A stretch of 64,000 nt of DNA from QPIN01 sp965224575 (GTDB lineage: Bacteria > Pseudomonadota > Gammaproteobacteria > Methylococcales > Methylomonadaceae), in assembly GCA_965224575.1 (NCBI GenBank), contig CBDCZQ010000004.1, positions 121,817 through 185,816 on the forward strand, in the 5' to 3' direction. Position numbers and translations under genes: made by a program. This document shows, one piece after another, positions 1-11,600 of the stretch (position 1 is the first letter of the stretch; every line of letters begins with the position of its first letter). Below the pieces are notes generated by a model. That model saw only the letters and a list, made by a program, of their open reading frames with translations. It ran no database searches and was not told the origin of the DNA.

Positions 1-14
1 AATCCTATCTATCG

Positions 15-518
15 TTATTCAGAATTTTTTGCAGCATCTTCTGTTTCATTAACTGATTCACTCTCAACCACTACTTTTTCTTCAGTCGTTTTTTCTTCAG
101 TTTCTGCCACTTTTTCTTCAACTTTAGCCTTTTCAGCATCAACTTTTTTAGATTCAACTTCTACTTTTTTAGACTCAGCTTCTTTTTTCTGCTCTTCTGC
201 ATTTGCAGAAGCAATTAAAGAAACATCGGTAACCGCTTCTTTTTTAGCTAAAGTCATGCTACGTAAAATCGCATCATTAAAGCGAAAACCACTTTCAAGT
301 TCTTCAAGAGTTGGCTGATCACACTCAATATTCATCAACACATAATGTGCTTTATGAATTTTTTTGATCGGATATGCTAAATGCCTACGTCCCCAGTCCT
401 CTAGACGATGAATTTTACCAGAAGCACCTTCTATAATTGTTTTATAACGATCAATCATCCCTTGAACCTGAGAGCTTTGGTCAGGATGTACTAAAAAGAT
501 TATTTCATAATGTCGCAT
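15..518 (-). CDS. rpsF: 30S ribosomal protein S6 with long acidic/basic C-terminal tail
   Basis: Component of the small ribosomal subunit, where S6 pairs with S18 on 16S rRNA. The S6 fold is clear in residues 1-100 (MRHYEIIFLVHPDQ at the N-terminus, LEDWGRRHLAYPI and HYVLMNIE further on). The protein is 167 residues, against roughly 95-135 in most bacteria; the excess is a tail from about residue 105 made almost only of Lys, Glu, Val and Thr (repeated ESKKVE and EEK units). The start is fixed by a perfect Shine-Dalgarno AAAGGAG at 524-530. The usual partners rpsR and rplI would lie downstream, beyond the left edge of the window. The tail is probably disordered; its role is unknown. Confidence 0.97.
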   Translation of the reverse strand: MRHYEIIFLVHPDQSSQVQGMIDRYKTIIEGASGKIHRLEDWGRRHLAYPIKKIHKAHYVLMNIECDQPTLEELESGFRFNDAILRSMTLAKKEAVTDVSLIASANAEEQKKEAESKKVEVESKKVDAEKAKVEEKVAETEEKTTEEKVVVESESVNETEDAAKNSE

Positions 519-798
519 CTTTTCTCCTTTCGGTTAAGCCTTCCACTTTGCCAATCAAAGTAGTAAAGCAAGGATAGAGTTAAAAACCCTATTGAACCCC
601 ACATTATAATTTATTTCTTTAATTTGTAAAACTATTTTTAAGACTAAATACTAAGCTTGCGTTAATAAAACCTAGCAAATGGACAATTGACAGCTGTATC
701 ATAAAAAATACAGTTTTAGGTTATTTTATAGCATTTTGGGAATTAAAGAAGTCAGCAGATCACTACTTTATTATTTTGACCTAGAAAAATCGGTTGAA

Positions 799-920
799 CA
801 TGGAATTTGTGGAAAATCTGGGCGGAAAAGACAAATAATCACTCGTAAGATAATGGCCGTAGTCCTATCAAGAGTGATTCTGCAGAATTTTTCGTCCAGA
901 TTTTTTCACAAAACCATGGA
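799..920. repeat. Long imperfect palindrome (122 bp)
   Basis: The left half (CATGGAATTTGTGGAAAATC, then CTGGGCGGAAAAG and AATCACTC) is mirrored by the right half read backwards (CATGGTTTTGTGAAAAAATC, CTGGACGAAAAA, AATCACTC). The centre is near 860 (ATGGCCGTAG). It is one of five long palindromes in the window, but its centre does not share the core seen in the copies at 18.9, 29.8 and 44.0 kb. Confidence 0.75.
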
Positions 921-929
921 GCGATTTCT

Positions 930-950
930 CCCTCACCCAATGGGTGAGGG
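930..950. repeat. Perfect 9-bp hairpin, REP-like
   Basis: CCCTCACCC and GGGTGAGGG form a perfect 9-bp stem around the loop AAT. No T-run follows on either strand, so it is more like a dispersed REP-type unit than an intrinsic terminator. Confidence 0.6.
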
Positions 951-1143
951 CTAACAAACCTGGTTGCACGTGATATTCAATGGCTTGTGTGAAAATTTAG
1001 CGGTCAACTGATTTTTTTAGGTTTAAAAGGCTTTGTGAGATAAAATTTTGGACATCTCTATTAATTGCTAAGTAAAAGTACTGATTCCTTTATTATTTGC
1101 ATGCAAGAGATTGTGATAGGATTTTATATTAAGGGAAGAAAAC

Positions 1144-2931
1144 TTAACTTAACAACTCTAAAAAATATTTTGCCGGGACAGGCTTACTAAAATAATAACC
1201 TTGATATTCAAGACAATTAAGACTTTGTAGCATCATTAGCTGTTCTTTTGTTTCAACACCTTCTGCTACAACATGTAAATCAAGGCTACCTGCCATCGCA
1301 AGAATTGCTTTAACGATAGCCAAATTACTTGGCTCTGTAAGAATACTACCAATAAAAGATTGATCAATTTTTAATTCATCAATAGGAAAACGATTTAGAT
1401 AACTTAAAGATGAATAACCTGTCCCAAAGTCATCAATTGAAAGTTTTATCCCTTCTTCCTTTAATCTATACAAGACTTCTATATTTTCTTTTGCATTTTC
1501 CATAATAGCACTTTCTGTCAGCTCTAATTTTACGTGCTTAGGAGCCAGTCCCGATTTGTTAAGAACATTTCTAACCGTTCCTACCACTCTTCCTTGCCGA
1601 AAACTTTGACTTGTAATATTAATTGAAACAGGAACAATTTTTTTACCCATTTTTTGCCATTCAACTAATTGCTCACAAGTGGTTAAAAAAGCCCATTCAT
1701 CTATCTCAGGTAATAGATTAATATCCTCGGCCAATGGAATAAAAATACCAGGCGAGACCAGCCCTAATTTAGGATGATTCCATCGCATCAATGCCTCGCC
1801 CCCAATAAGTTGCCCCGTATGAACATTGACTTTTGGTTGATAAAACATTTCTAACTCACCTCGCTCAGCAGCTTTGCGTAAATCATTTGCCATTTTTAAA
1901 CGAGCTACTGACTTAGTATTTAGTCCATCAGCATAAAATTGATAACAATTACCGCCTTTCTGTTTAGCATGTGATAAAGCAATATCGGCATGCTTAAGTA
2001 AAGTATTTATTTCATGTCCATCTCGAGGAAAAACAGCTATTCCAACACTACATGTAATATACAACTCATGTTGTTGAGGATGGAATGCAGGCACTAGTGA
2101 TTGTAAAACTCTCTCTGCTATAGGCAAAATATCATCAAGTTGTCTTATACTTGGTAATAACACTGCAAATTCATTACCTCCAATTCTAGACAAACCAGTT
2201 TGAGATAAATCCTGTCCAAACCTACCGACTGTATCCCCATATCTGAGACATTCTATTAAGCGCCGTGCCACTTCTTGTAACAACACATCGCCAACTTCTG
2301 GCCCTAGTGTATCGTTAATCTCTTTGAATCGATCTAAATCTAATTTTAAAACTGACCCTGAAATTTGTTCTTTCTTTGACTTATGTAAAGCCCAATCCAA
2401 ATGACTAATAAAAGTTTGTCGATTAGGTAAGTCAGTTAAAACATCAAAATGTGCCAACCTGTCCTGATAAACTTTTGCAGCCAGTGTATTTCTAATTCGT
2501 AACACCAACTCACTTGGATCTACAGGTTTGCCTAAAAAATCATTAGCGCCTAAGCGCAATGCCTTCATTTTAGTTTCTGCATCTGTAGAAGATGTCAAAA
2601 TAATAATGGGGGTATATTTTAGTTTTTTATCCGCTCGGACTTGCTTTAAAATATCAAAGCCACTAACTTCTGGCATCATTAGATCAAGCAAAACAACATC
2701 GGGCTTTTCAGAAGCGATTAAGTCGAATGCTTTTACCGAATCATCAACGGTAATAAAATGCTCATATCCTACTTCCTCCAGAAATATTTTAACCATTTCA
2801 GAGTTAATAGGCTCATCATCAATCATCATGATTTTAGCACCAGTTAAATTATCAAACTGGCTTTCTTGTTCAGCAGAAAATCCTTTCTGATCCATTTCAG
2901 CTGGATCAAGATTATTAGGGAGTGCATTCAT
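1144..2931 (-). CDS. Response regulator with REC, degenerate GGDEF and EAL domains
   Basis: Cyclic-di-GMP signalling protein, 595 residues, cytoplasmic. REC domain at about 33-155: acidic pair Asp38-Asp39, phospho-acceptor Asp83 in VVLLDLMMP, and Lys in GKPVDP. GGDEF domain at about 160-335, whose active-site motif reads GGNEF instead of GG[D/E]EF, so cyclase activity is doubtful. EAL domain at about 345-595 keeps the catalytic signatures GGEALMRW, SIDDFGTGYSSL, LKIDQSFI and VVAEGVET, so phosphodiesterase activity is likely. The next gene upstream on the same strand is a hybrid histidine kinase ending in an HPt domain; this REC domain is a natural phosphotransfer partner, which is inference from adjacency. 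The 143-bp gap to that gene leaves room for its own promoter. Confidence 0.93.
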   Translation of the reverse strand: MNALPNNLDPAEMDQKGFSAEQESQFDNLTGAKIMMIDDEPINSEMVKIFLEEVGYEHFITVDDSVKAFDLIASEKPDVVLLDLMMPEVSGFDILKQVRADKKLKYTPIIILTSSTDAETKMKALRLGANDFLGKPVDPSELVLRIRNTLAAKVYQDRLAHFDVLTDLPNRQTFISHLDWALHKSKKEQISGSVLKLDLDRFKEINDTLGPEVGDVLLQEVARRLIECLRYGDTVGRFGQDLSQTGLSRIGGNEFAVLLPSIRQLDDILPIAERVLQSLVPAFHPQQHELYITCSVGIAVFPRDGHEINTLLKHADIALSHAKQKGGNCYQFYADGLNTKSVARLKMANDLRKAAERGELEMFYQPKVNVHTGQLIGGEALMRWNHPKLGLVSPGIFIPLAEDINLLPEIDEWAFLTTCEQLVEWQKMGKKIVPVSINITSQSFRQGRVVGTVRNVLNKSGLAPKHVKLELTESAIMENAKENIEVLYRLKEEGIKLSIDDFGTGYSSLSYLNRFPIDELKIDQSFIGSILTEPSNLAIVKAILAMAGSLDLHVVAEGVETKEQLMMLQSLNCLEYQGYYFSKPVPAKYFLELLS

Positions 2932-3074
2932 ACAAATTTATCTTTCTTTTCTTTAAAGTTTATTTATCAGCTTATGCATCAGTAATAGCTATAAGCTGTT
3001 ATTTTTAAGTAAACAGTGCCAAAAAAATAAAGTTTCACTATTAATTGTAGCTGGCTATTTATTTTATGCCTGAT

Positions 3075-5573
3075 TTAATCTATATTTTCAGCAATAACGA
3101 GTCTTTCACTCAATTGCTGTATATTAATAATCACCTCATCACAACCATTTCTGCTTTCTTCCCTGGCAAAATCTTCTAAGGAAGCTGCTGGCTCAGTAAA
3201 AACATCATAGCCTACTGTTCCACCTGCACCTTTTAACCAATGTCCTAGGTTGATTAAGGCATCAAAATCTTTTTCATGTAGTGCCTTATGCATTGCTGAT
3301 ACTTGCTCCTCAACACGCGATATAAACTTTGCAATGACTGGATGAAATTTTGGAATAGCCCCCAGTCTAGAATAAATGGGTTCAATTTTGTCCGGGCTTG
3401 ACATGTTTTTATCATCGACAGATAACTCCCCATGCAGCGGCTCATTTACACTATTTGGTTTTTGATCACATTGTTTGGCACCTAATTCTTCTGCCAGTAG
3501 ATCAATAAGTTTATCGATTTCTATCGGTTTAGCTTGATAACCAGAATAACCAGCGGCAAAACATTCTTCCTCAAACCCTTTCATGGCGTGAGCCGTTAAA
3601 GCTACAACCGGACATTTCAAGCCACCTTCCCGCATTTTTTTAACCGCTGTAAAACCATCCATAACCGGCATTTGCACATCCATTAAAATAATATCAAAAG
3701 ATGTTTCTAATGCTTTATCTAATGCTTCTTTTCCATTAATGGCGGTTTCTACATTAAGTCCAATATCATTTAAGACTAACTCCAGCAATTCCCTATTTTC
3801 ATTACCATCATCAACAACCAAAACCTGAGAAGCAGGAAACTCCCAAAATTTTTGAATCTGTTGGTTGGTTTTCTTCACATTATTAAGAACGACTTCCGGC
3901 TCTATAAACTGTACACCTGCAAGTGACCCTGCATTAATAAACACAGAAAAAACACTACCCTTTCCAGGTTCACTGGTCACAGAAATATCACCACCCAGTG
4001 CTTTAGCAAATTTATTACTGATTGCAAGTCCTAAGCCTGTACCTCCAAACCGTCTAGTAACCGTACTATCTGCCTGAACAAAGGGATCAAAAATAGAGCC
4101 AAGACATGCTTTTTTCATCCCAATCCCGGTATCAGTAATATCAATCCTGATTTTTGGCTCATCTTCTACCAAGGCTTTAATACAAACGGTTACCCCCCCT
4201 TTATCCGTAAATTTAATCGCATTTCCAATAAGGTTAGTTACAATTTGACGCAACCGAGAAGGATCGGATTGGATTGTCTCTGGAATAGCCCCTTCTACTT
4301 TAAAATCCAAATAAATATCTTTTTCTCTTGCACGAACGGACAACACATTGACCACATCACTAATCACTTCTTGTGGCACACACTCAATTGTTTCAACTTC
4401 AAGATGCCCGGCTTCTACCTTTGACAAATCAAGAATGTCGTTAATTAAACCTAAAAGATGCTGACCACTTGAATGAATCGTTTCCAAATGCTTTTTTGAG
4501 TCTGTTTTATCACCACCATATCCTCGTTGTAATACTTCGGTAAAACCGAGAATTGCATTCATTGGGGTACGAATTTCATGACTCATATTGGCAAGAAATT
4601 CACTTTTGGCTCGGTTAGCTGATTCTGCCTGATTTTTGGATTTTCGTAACTCAATTTCCTTTTTTTCAAGCTCTGTTACATCCTGAAAACTAATTAAAAC
4701 ACCATTACTTTTATTGCCATCACTTAACACCAAAGAACAGTTGACAATAAAGGTTCGTTTTATTCCCTGAGCATCCATTAAATAAATCATGCGATTTCTA
4801 ATATCAATATTCTGTTTAATCGCATCTAACCAAGGAAAACTAATCGCCTGATCATCTTCTTTATCATTTTTTGACCAGTTTAAAGTTGTTGCGCTTTGGC
4901 CAACAAGCTCGTCAGGTGTTTTTCCGACCACATTAGCAAACGCCTCATTTGCTAACACAATATATTCATTAGGATCGACAACAAGCAACCCTTCAGTCAA
5001 TGTATCTAATGCTGAACGTACACGACCAGGTACAGCACGAGATGGGTCCAGTTGCCTCAACATTTTGGAAAGATAAAAATAAAAAGAAATAAAACTACTG
5101 ATGGCTATAAAAGCAATTAATTGAAATTTATTAGAAAAAACTACGCCGCGCCAACCTTTTCCTGAAAGCTCTCTATATTTAAGCTCTATCACGCCCCATT
5201 TTTTCTTACCTGCCCAAAGAGGAACAAGTAGCTGTGAATCTGTTGAATATTCATCCTCTAATTTCTCCCAAAGTTGCTCATGATTATTAATTGAAACAAT
5301 TAATTTTCCAGTTTTATATCTGATAGCGGCTGATTGAACATCATCATTTCGGGTAACAATCATTTCTAAATTCCCTTTTAAACGATGAAGATCCTTCTGA
5401 GAAATTAAAGCTGAACTATTTACAGCAATTGCTTCAGCCAGTGATGCACGACTGCTTCTAATCTCTGCAGTTTGATCTGGAATTAGTTCTAAATATAAAG
5501 CAGATAGCAATAAACTAACAACAATAAATGCCTGTCCCATTGCTATATGAAATTTTGCTGACAAGCCTTTCAT
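3075..5573 (-). CDS. Hybrid histidine kinase (sensor-PAS-HisKA-HATPase-REC-HPt)
   Basis: Inner-membrane multistep phosphorelay kinase of 832 residues. Membrane segments at about 11-30 and 150-168 enclose a periplasmic sensor of about 115 residues that I do not recognise. A PAS domain follows (about 185-305). HisKA carries the phospho-His332 in SEFLANMSHEIRTPMNAI. The ATPase has an N-box (Asn451), DTGIGM (481-486) and GTGLGLAIS (511-519). A receiver domain has Asp588-Asp589 and Asp632 in IILMDVQMPVMDG. The C-terminal HPt has His778 in NLGHWLKGAGGTVG. All key residues are present. It lies just upstream of the REC-GGDEF-EAL gene and just downstream of the giant surface protein, on the same strand, so it could control c-di-GMP turnover and adhesion; that link is inferred. 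Confidence 0.94.
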   Translation of the reverse strand: MKGLSAKFHIAMGQAFIVVSLLLSALYLELIPDQTAEIRSSRASLAEAIAVNSSALISQKDLHRLKGNLEMIVTRNDDVQSAAIRYKTGKLIVSINNHEQLWEKLEDEYSTDSQLLVPLWAGKKKWGVIELKYRELSGKGWRGVVFSNKFQLIAFIAISSFISFYFYLSKMLRQLDPSRAVPGRVRSALDTLTEGLLVVDPNEYIVLANEAFANVVGKTPDELVGQSATTLNWSKNDKEDDQAISFPWLDAIKQNIDIRNRMIYLMDAQGIKRTFIVNCSLVLSDGNKSNGVLISFQDVTELEKKEIELRKSKNQAESANRAKSEFLANMSHEIRTPMNAILGFTEVLQRGYGGDKTDSKKHLETIHSSGQHLLGLINDILDLSKVEAGHLEVETIECVPQEVISDVVNVLSVRAREKDIYLDFKVEGAIPETIQSDPSRLRQIVTNLIGNAIKFTDKGGVTVCIKALVEDEPKIRIDITDTGIGMKKACLGSIFDPFVQADSTVTRRFGGTGLGLAISNKFAKALGGDISVTSEPGKGSVFSVFINAGSLAGVQFIEPEVVLNNVKKTNQQIQKFWEFPASQVLVVDDGNENRELLELVLNDIGLNVETAINGKEALDKALETSFDIILMDVQMPVMDGFTAVKKMREGGLKCPVVALTAHAMKGFEEECFAAGYSGYQAKPIEIDKLIDLLAEELGAKQCDQKPNSVNEPLHGELSVDDKNMSSPDKIEPIYSRLGAIPKFHPVIAKFISRVEEQVSAMHKALHEKDFDALINLGHWLKGAGGTVGYDVFTEPAASLEDFAREESRNGCDEVIINIQQLSERLVIAENID

Positions 5574-5609
5574 TCTATGTCCTTTTTAGTAAAATAAATC
5601 ATTCTCATT

Positions 5610-8600
5610 TTAATCACTTGGTGGTTTGGAGGCTTGAACTTTAGCTTTAACAACTGCGCTTCCTTTTTTGATTAAAGATGCGAGTGAATCAGCATTTTTA
5701 TCATCATCGCCCAGCGATCCATTAAGACTGGAAATGACAGGAAGTGGGTCAATCATTCTCCAGGCGGGCAATGTTGAAAGTACACTACTTAAAAGAACAC
5801 CCCCACGCACCAACCAAATAACATAGCCAATAGATAACCCGGTCGTTAGCGTGATACTTGAACCAACGATTGTTTTTTCGAAATGAGTATTTTCCTGTAT
5901 TTGCTCACGAAGCTCATCTAACCTTTCGGACAAACCACTCTCCTGCATTAAGGTTTTCAGCGCATTTGTTTCAATATCAAAATATGAAAATTGAGGTGAT
6001 AGAGCATTGTCTATCATTAGAGCTTTAGCTTTAATTAAAATATTTTTAGACGTCCAACTATTATCTTCTTTGTTTCCACTATATTCCTGAGTAGAGACAG
6101 AAAATTTTTCTCGTATTGTTTCCGCCTCTATTCCTATATTTCCACTCTCTACAGCACCTTGCCCTGCATCAACACCTATATTTTCCGTATTTTCAATTAC
6201 CGTATTATCTTCTGTTTTGGCTTGCTCTATCGTTTCAGTTTCATTAAGCACAGGGATAGAAGCCGTTTCATTCTTTGTTAAATTTGTAACATCTTCTAAA
6301 GGTATTTCCGTTAAAACTGAAAAGACAAACTCATCTTGTTTTTCAAGTTCTGACTCTGTTTCTGATATTGAAGTATCTGGCAGAATGCTTTGAATATCTA
6401 TTCGTACAACAGATGTATCGGTAAGCCCTTGACTATCAGTTACTTGAATCACAACAGAAACAATGGAATTATCCTGATTAATGAGTAATTCTGGATTGCT
6501 AACAATTAACTGCCCAGTATTATCAATACTAAAAGCATCTGATAAATTACCCTCTACAATGCTATAAGAAAAAGTTTCATTAGCGTCGGGGTCATTAGCA
6601 ACTAAAGTTGTAACTAATGACCCCACATTACTTTGCTCTTCAATAGCAACAGATTGATCTGACAAATCGGGTGCTTCTGCTGCATTTTCAATTTGAATAG
6701 ATACGGATTGAGTATAGGTACCTCCATTTCCGTCATCAACAGTAATCTCGACTATGTAAATATTTTCAGCAGTGGAGTCATCAGGATTTTCAAAATCAGG
6801 TGCTGTTTTAAATGATAGATCTCCCGTGTCACTATCTAATAAAAATAATTCACTATCTGTTCCCCCAGAAAGAGAAAAGCTTAATTTTTGAACTGGTTGA
6901 TCTGCATCTTCTGCAATAACCGTTGCTATACTGCTAATATTTTCTTCAAGCGTAAATGAATTACTTGATGTAATGACTGGCAGTTCATTTAGATTATTAA
7001 CATTAACAATAAAGGTTTCATTATGACCTGTTCCTTTTGAATCGATTGCGCTAACTGTTACTTGATAAGACGACTGCTTTTCAAAATCAAGCACCCCATC
7101 TTTAAGAAACAACTCATTGTTAGCATTGCCTCCAATAAAAAACTTATCTTGGTCAGCACCACCATTAATTTGATAACTATGAGCGTTTTCGTCAGAAGAA
7201 GTTAGCAACCCTATTGTGATACCAGTACTAGAATCAACATGCTCATCAATTCGATTATTGGACAAAGAAATAGAATTAGAGAGCTCATTAGTTTCTGTTA
7301 AATTAATGCTGATTGCGGCGGTATCAGTTAAGCTGCCATCACTCACTTGAACGGTTAGATTAAATATCGGGTTAGTTTCAAAATCTAGTTGACTGCTATC
7401 TGCAACCGTAAGCACGCCAGCGTTACTTATGGCAAAGGCATTCAAATCATTACCTGCCGTGATGGTATAACTTAGGTTATCACCTACATCAGGATCTGTG
7501 GAAGTCACTGTACCAACGGTGATTCCATCCAGGCTGTTTTCTGGCAGGTTAAAAGATTGGTTGGTAATAACTGGTGCTTCATTCACCTGACTTAAATTAA
7601 TACTAACTGTTGCGGTACTGCTTAAAGTCCCTGTTCCATCATCCATCACTTGAATCGTCAGGTTAAATGTTGAGTTGGTTTCAAAATCCAGTTGGCTGTT
7701 ATCTGCAACTGTAAGCACACCAGCATTACTCATAGCAAAGGCATTCAAGTCGTTGCCTGCCATGATGATATAACTTAGGTTATCCCCTACATCAGGATCT
7801 GTGGCAGTCACTGTACCAACGGTGATTCCATCCAGGCTGTTTTCTGGCAGGTTAAAAGATTGGTTGGTAATAACTGGTGCTTCATTCACCTGACTTAAAT
7901 TAATACTGATTATTGCGCTACTGCTTAAAGTCCCTGTCCCATCATCCATCACTTGAACCGTCAGGCTAAAGGTTGGATTGGTTTCAAAATCCAGTTGGCT
8001 GCTATCTGCAACCGTAAGCACACCAGCATTACTCATAGCAAAGGCACTCAAGTCGTTGCCGGCTGTGATCGTATAGCTTAAATTATCACCTACATCAGGA
8101 TCTGTGGCAGTCACTGTACCAACGGTGATTCCATCTAGGCTGTTTTCTGGCAGTGTAAAAGTTTGACTGGTGATGACAGGGGCTTCATTCACCTGACTTA
8201 AATTAATACTGATCGTTGCGGTATTGCTTAAAGTCCCTGTTCCATCATCCATCACTTGAACCGTCAGGCTAAATGTTGAGTTGATTTCAAAATCCAATTG
8301 ACTGCTATCTGCAACCGTAAGCACGCCAGCGTTACTTATGGCAAAGGCATTCAAATCATTACCTGCCGTGATGGTATAACTTAGGTTATCACCTACATCA
8401 GGGTCTGTGGCAGTCACTGTACCAACGGTGATTCCATCCAGACTATTTTCTGGCAGTGTAAAGGGTTGATCGGTAATAACAGGTGCTTCATTCACCGGGT
8501 TTAAATTAATACTAACTGTTGCGGTACTGCTTAAAGTCCCTGTTCCATCATCCATCACTTGAACCGTCAGACTAAAGGTTGGATTGGTTTCAAAATCCAG

Positions 8601-11600
8601 TTGATTACTATCCGCAATCGTAATCACGCCAGTATTACTCATGGTAAAGGCATTCAAATCGTTGCCTGCCGTGATGGTATAACTTAGGTTATCCCCTAAA
8701 TCAGGGTCTGTAGCGACAACAGTGCCAACAGTATTTCCATCAGGACTGTTTTCTGGGAGCGAAAATGATTGACCGGTAATAACGGGGGTTTGATTTGTAC
8801 TAACAACTGTAACTTGCTGTCCAGGTATAAACTCTATAAATACAGGAGCTTTAAGATTACTATCACCCTTAACAACATAATCTGTGCCTGAAAACGTACC
8901 ATCTGAGTTATAACGTATAATTTTACCATCGGCAAAATCAGATACGTAAACATCACCATCAGGGCCAAAGGCTATGCCTGCCGGTTCTACAAGAGAGCCA
9001 CTATTAGGAGCAATAAACACTTCGCCTACACCCAAACTGTCATACCTAACAACACTACCCGTTTTTAAACTAACAACATATAGTTTGCCATCTGGTCCAA
9101 ACACCATTTCTTCGGGCGTCTCTAAAAGAGCAGTATCTTCCGTAACAAAAACTTTATCAAAAATGCCATCTTCAGCACCATAGCGAATGATCTGATTTCC
9201 ATTGTAGCTATTAACATAAAGATATCCATCAGAACCAAAAACCACCCCGTAAGGTTGAGTTAGCCCACCATTTCCTCCAGCATTACCCACTGATACAAAA
9301 TCACTCATATATGAGCCATCAGCTATATTAAATTGTATTACCTTGTTAGCCGACCAGTCCGCAACATAAAGGTTTCCATCTGGACCAAAATCAAACCCCT
9401 CTACACTTTGTAATTCAGGTATTGACCCTGCACTTATAAAAGTATCATGATAAGCACCTGTCGTTGCATTAAAACGAAGAATGTCTTTTGATACTTCACT
9501 ACTAACATACAAAAAACCATCTGGGCCAATCTTTATATCAATGGGATCTTTAAATCCAGGTTCACTAGGTAAATTTGCCATACCAAATTCACTAATAAAC
9601 TCTCCCGTCGTTGGCGCAAAACGAAATATACTTTCGCGATTAAAATCGACTACCAATAATTCATTTTGCAGATAAGTCCCATCCTCATCAGTTGCTGATG
9701 CTAGGATATTATTTGTAAATCCACCATTGGTGTAGGTATGTGTGACCACCGAAGGATTCCCTGCAAAAGTTTCAATTGTTCCATCACCCCAATTGATTGT
9801 CCACTCGGTAATGGTGTCTGCCCCCGGATCAACTACCGATAGATTTAACGTATAAAGATCCCCCAGAGCAACGCTTGAAAACCCCGTTGTGCTTAAAATC
9901 GGCATTATATTATTAACTGTAATTTCAGCTGTTGTGATACCAATTCCACCATGACCATCGTCTACTTTTAATCCGATAGTATAAATACCATCATCATTAA
10001 TATTATTACTTTGCAAAGTAGCCCAATTGATTGTTGGATTTTCACCTACAGCATCTCCATAGACCAAATCATTATCAAGATCCCATAAATAAGTAAGGGT
10101 ATCAGAATCAGGGTCTGATGAATTTGCAGCATTTAGCGTTAATGATTCTCCTTCGTATATAGAATAGGGGGAACCTGCACTAGCATCTGCAGAGGGTGGC
10201 GAGTTAGGAGGACTTGTGCCAAATTGGCGTGTAAAGACCCCATTACTATCACCTACTCCATTACCACTCCAAACAACAACAAAATGATCAAGATCAAGCA
10301 TTGCAATTGATGCTTTGTATTGGTATCCATCTGTTGTATTGTTAATTAAAAATTCACCATCGACAGCATTCAGGTTCGAATCATATTTCTGAGCAAAAAC
10401 TCCTTTTCCATCACCATCACCATTTCCTTGATAAACAATAATAACGTTTCCATCCGAATCTTTTGCTATTGAAGCTTTCTTATGGCCTGTACCACTTACC
10501 TTATGTTCTTTAGAAAAAGTCCCATCTTCATTATAGAGGGCAACCCAAACACCCTTGATCATAGACCCATTGCCTGTATCTAAACCCGTAGACCAATCGG
10601 CTATAATAAACTTCCCTGATTCTTGAATTGCTATTGCCTGGTATCTAAAATCACCGTTTTCATTAACTTTTTTTACAGGAATTCGAGCATTTCCATCTGA
10701 ACTGAATGTCCGTAAGTATGTATCATTACCAATCCCCCAGGTAATAACAAATTTACCATCGGTATTGATGTCTACTCCTGGCGTATAAATGTTACTTCCC
10801 GTATCGACAGTAATGGGTAGAACTGATAACTGGTCTCCTGTTGTAGTTGCATCCATATCAAACTGTGCGGCAAAAATACCACTATCATCTTGCCATGTAA
10901 TAACCATTTTTCCCAAGCTATTAACTGCAACAGCTGAGTTACTCTGGTTTCCAATAGTATTTCCTGTATTGACTAAAATATCAGCATTATCAATTGCAAT
11001 ACCATCCGCATTAAACCGTTTAAGATAAACGCCTTGTCCATTTCCATCTTGACTTTCACTAGTCCAGGTAATCACAAACCGTCCCGATGCATCAGATGCA
11101 ACTGTTGCCCATTGTTGTTCACCAGCGTTGTAATCATTAACTTGAAAAGCATTTCCCTTTGCTGTGCCATCCGCATTATATTGTCGAGCAAATATATCTG
11201 AATAATCACCTGAGCCTTCAACTTCAGTCCACACAACAACATAGTCGCCATTACTGGCGATGGCAACAGCCTGAGGACTACCTCGATTTTCCATACTGGT
11301 TTCCTGTACCCCAGCCGTGGTTTGATTAACTAAAAAGTCAGACTTGGTAATTAAAGGAGAAGTGGCAGTATTGACTATTATTTGAGCAGTCACTGGCTCT
11401 AATGATTCTTTATCTAGATTATCTTTAGCGACCAAAGTAAAAACATTTTGCAACCCACTAGTATTCAGTACCGGAGTCCAGTAGGCATGATTAATACTAT
11501 CTATGGTATCATTTGTGCCAGCCACCCAAGCACTTGCTGTGCCTGCACTATTCCCTATTGTAAGCGTGCCACTGATAACATTTTTTACGACAAAAGCATC

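Larger units (their letters stand above)
519..1143. other. Gene-free stretch with two inverted repeats
   Basis: No convincing gene was found between rpsF and the GGDEF-EAL gene. A 72-codon open frame at 736-954 runs straight through a long palindrome and has no ribosome binding site, so it is treated as chance. The stretch holds the palindrome at 799-920 and the short perfect hairpin at 930-950, listed separately. Confidence 0.6.

Noticed and set aside
736..954. Open frame of 72 codons in the gap after rpsF
   Set aside because: It crosses a long palindrome and a REP-like hairpin, has no ribosome binding site and shows no domain.
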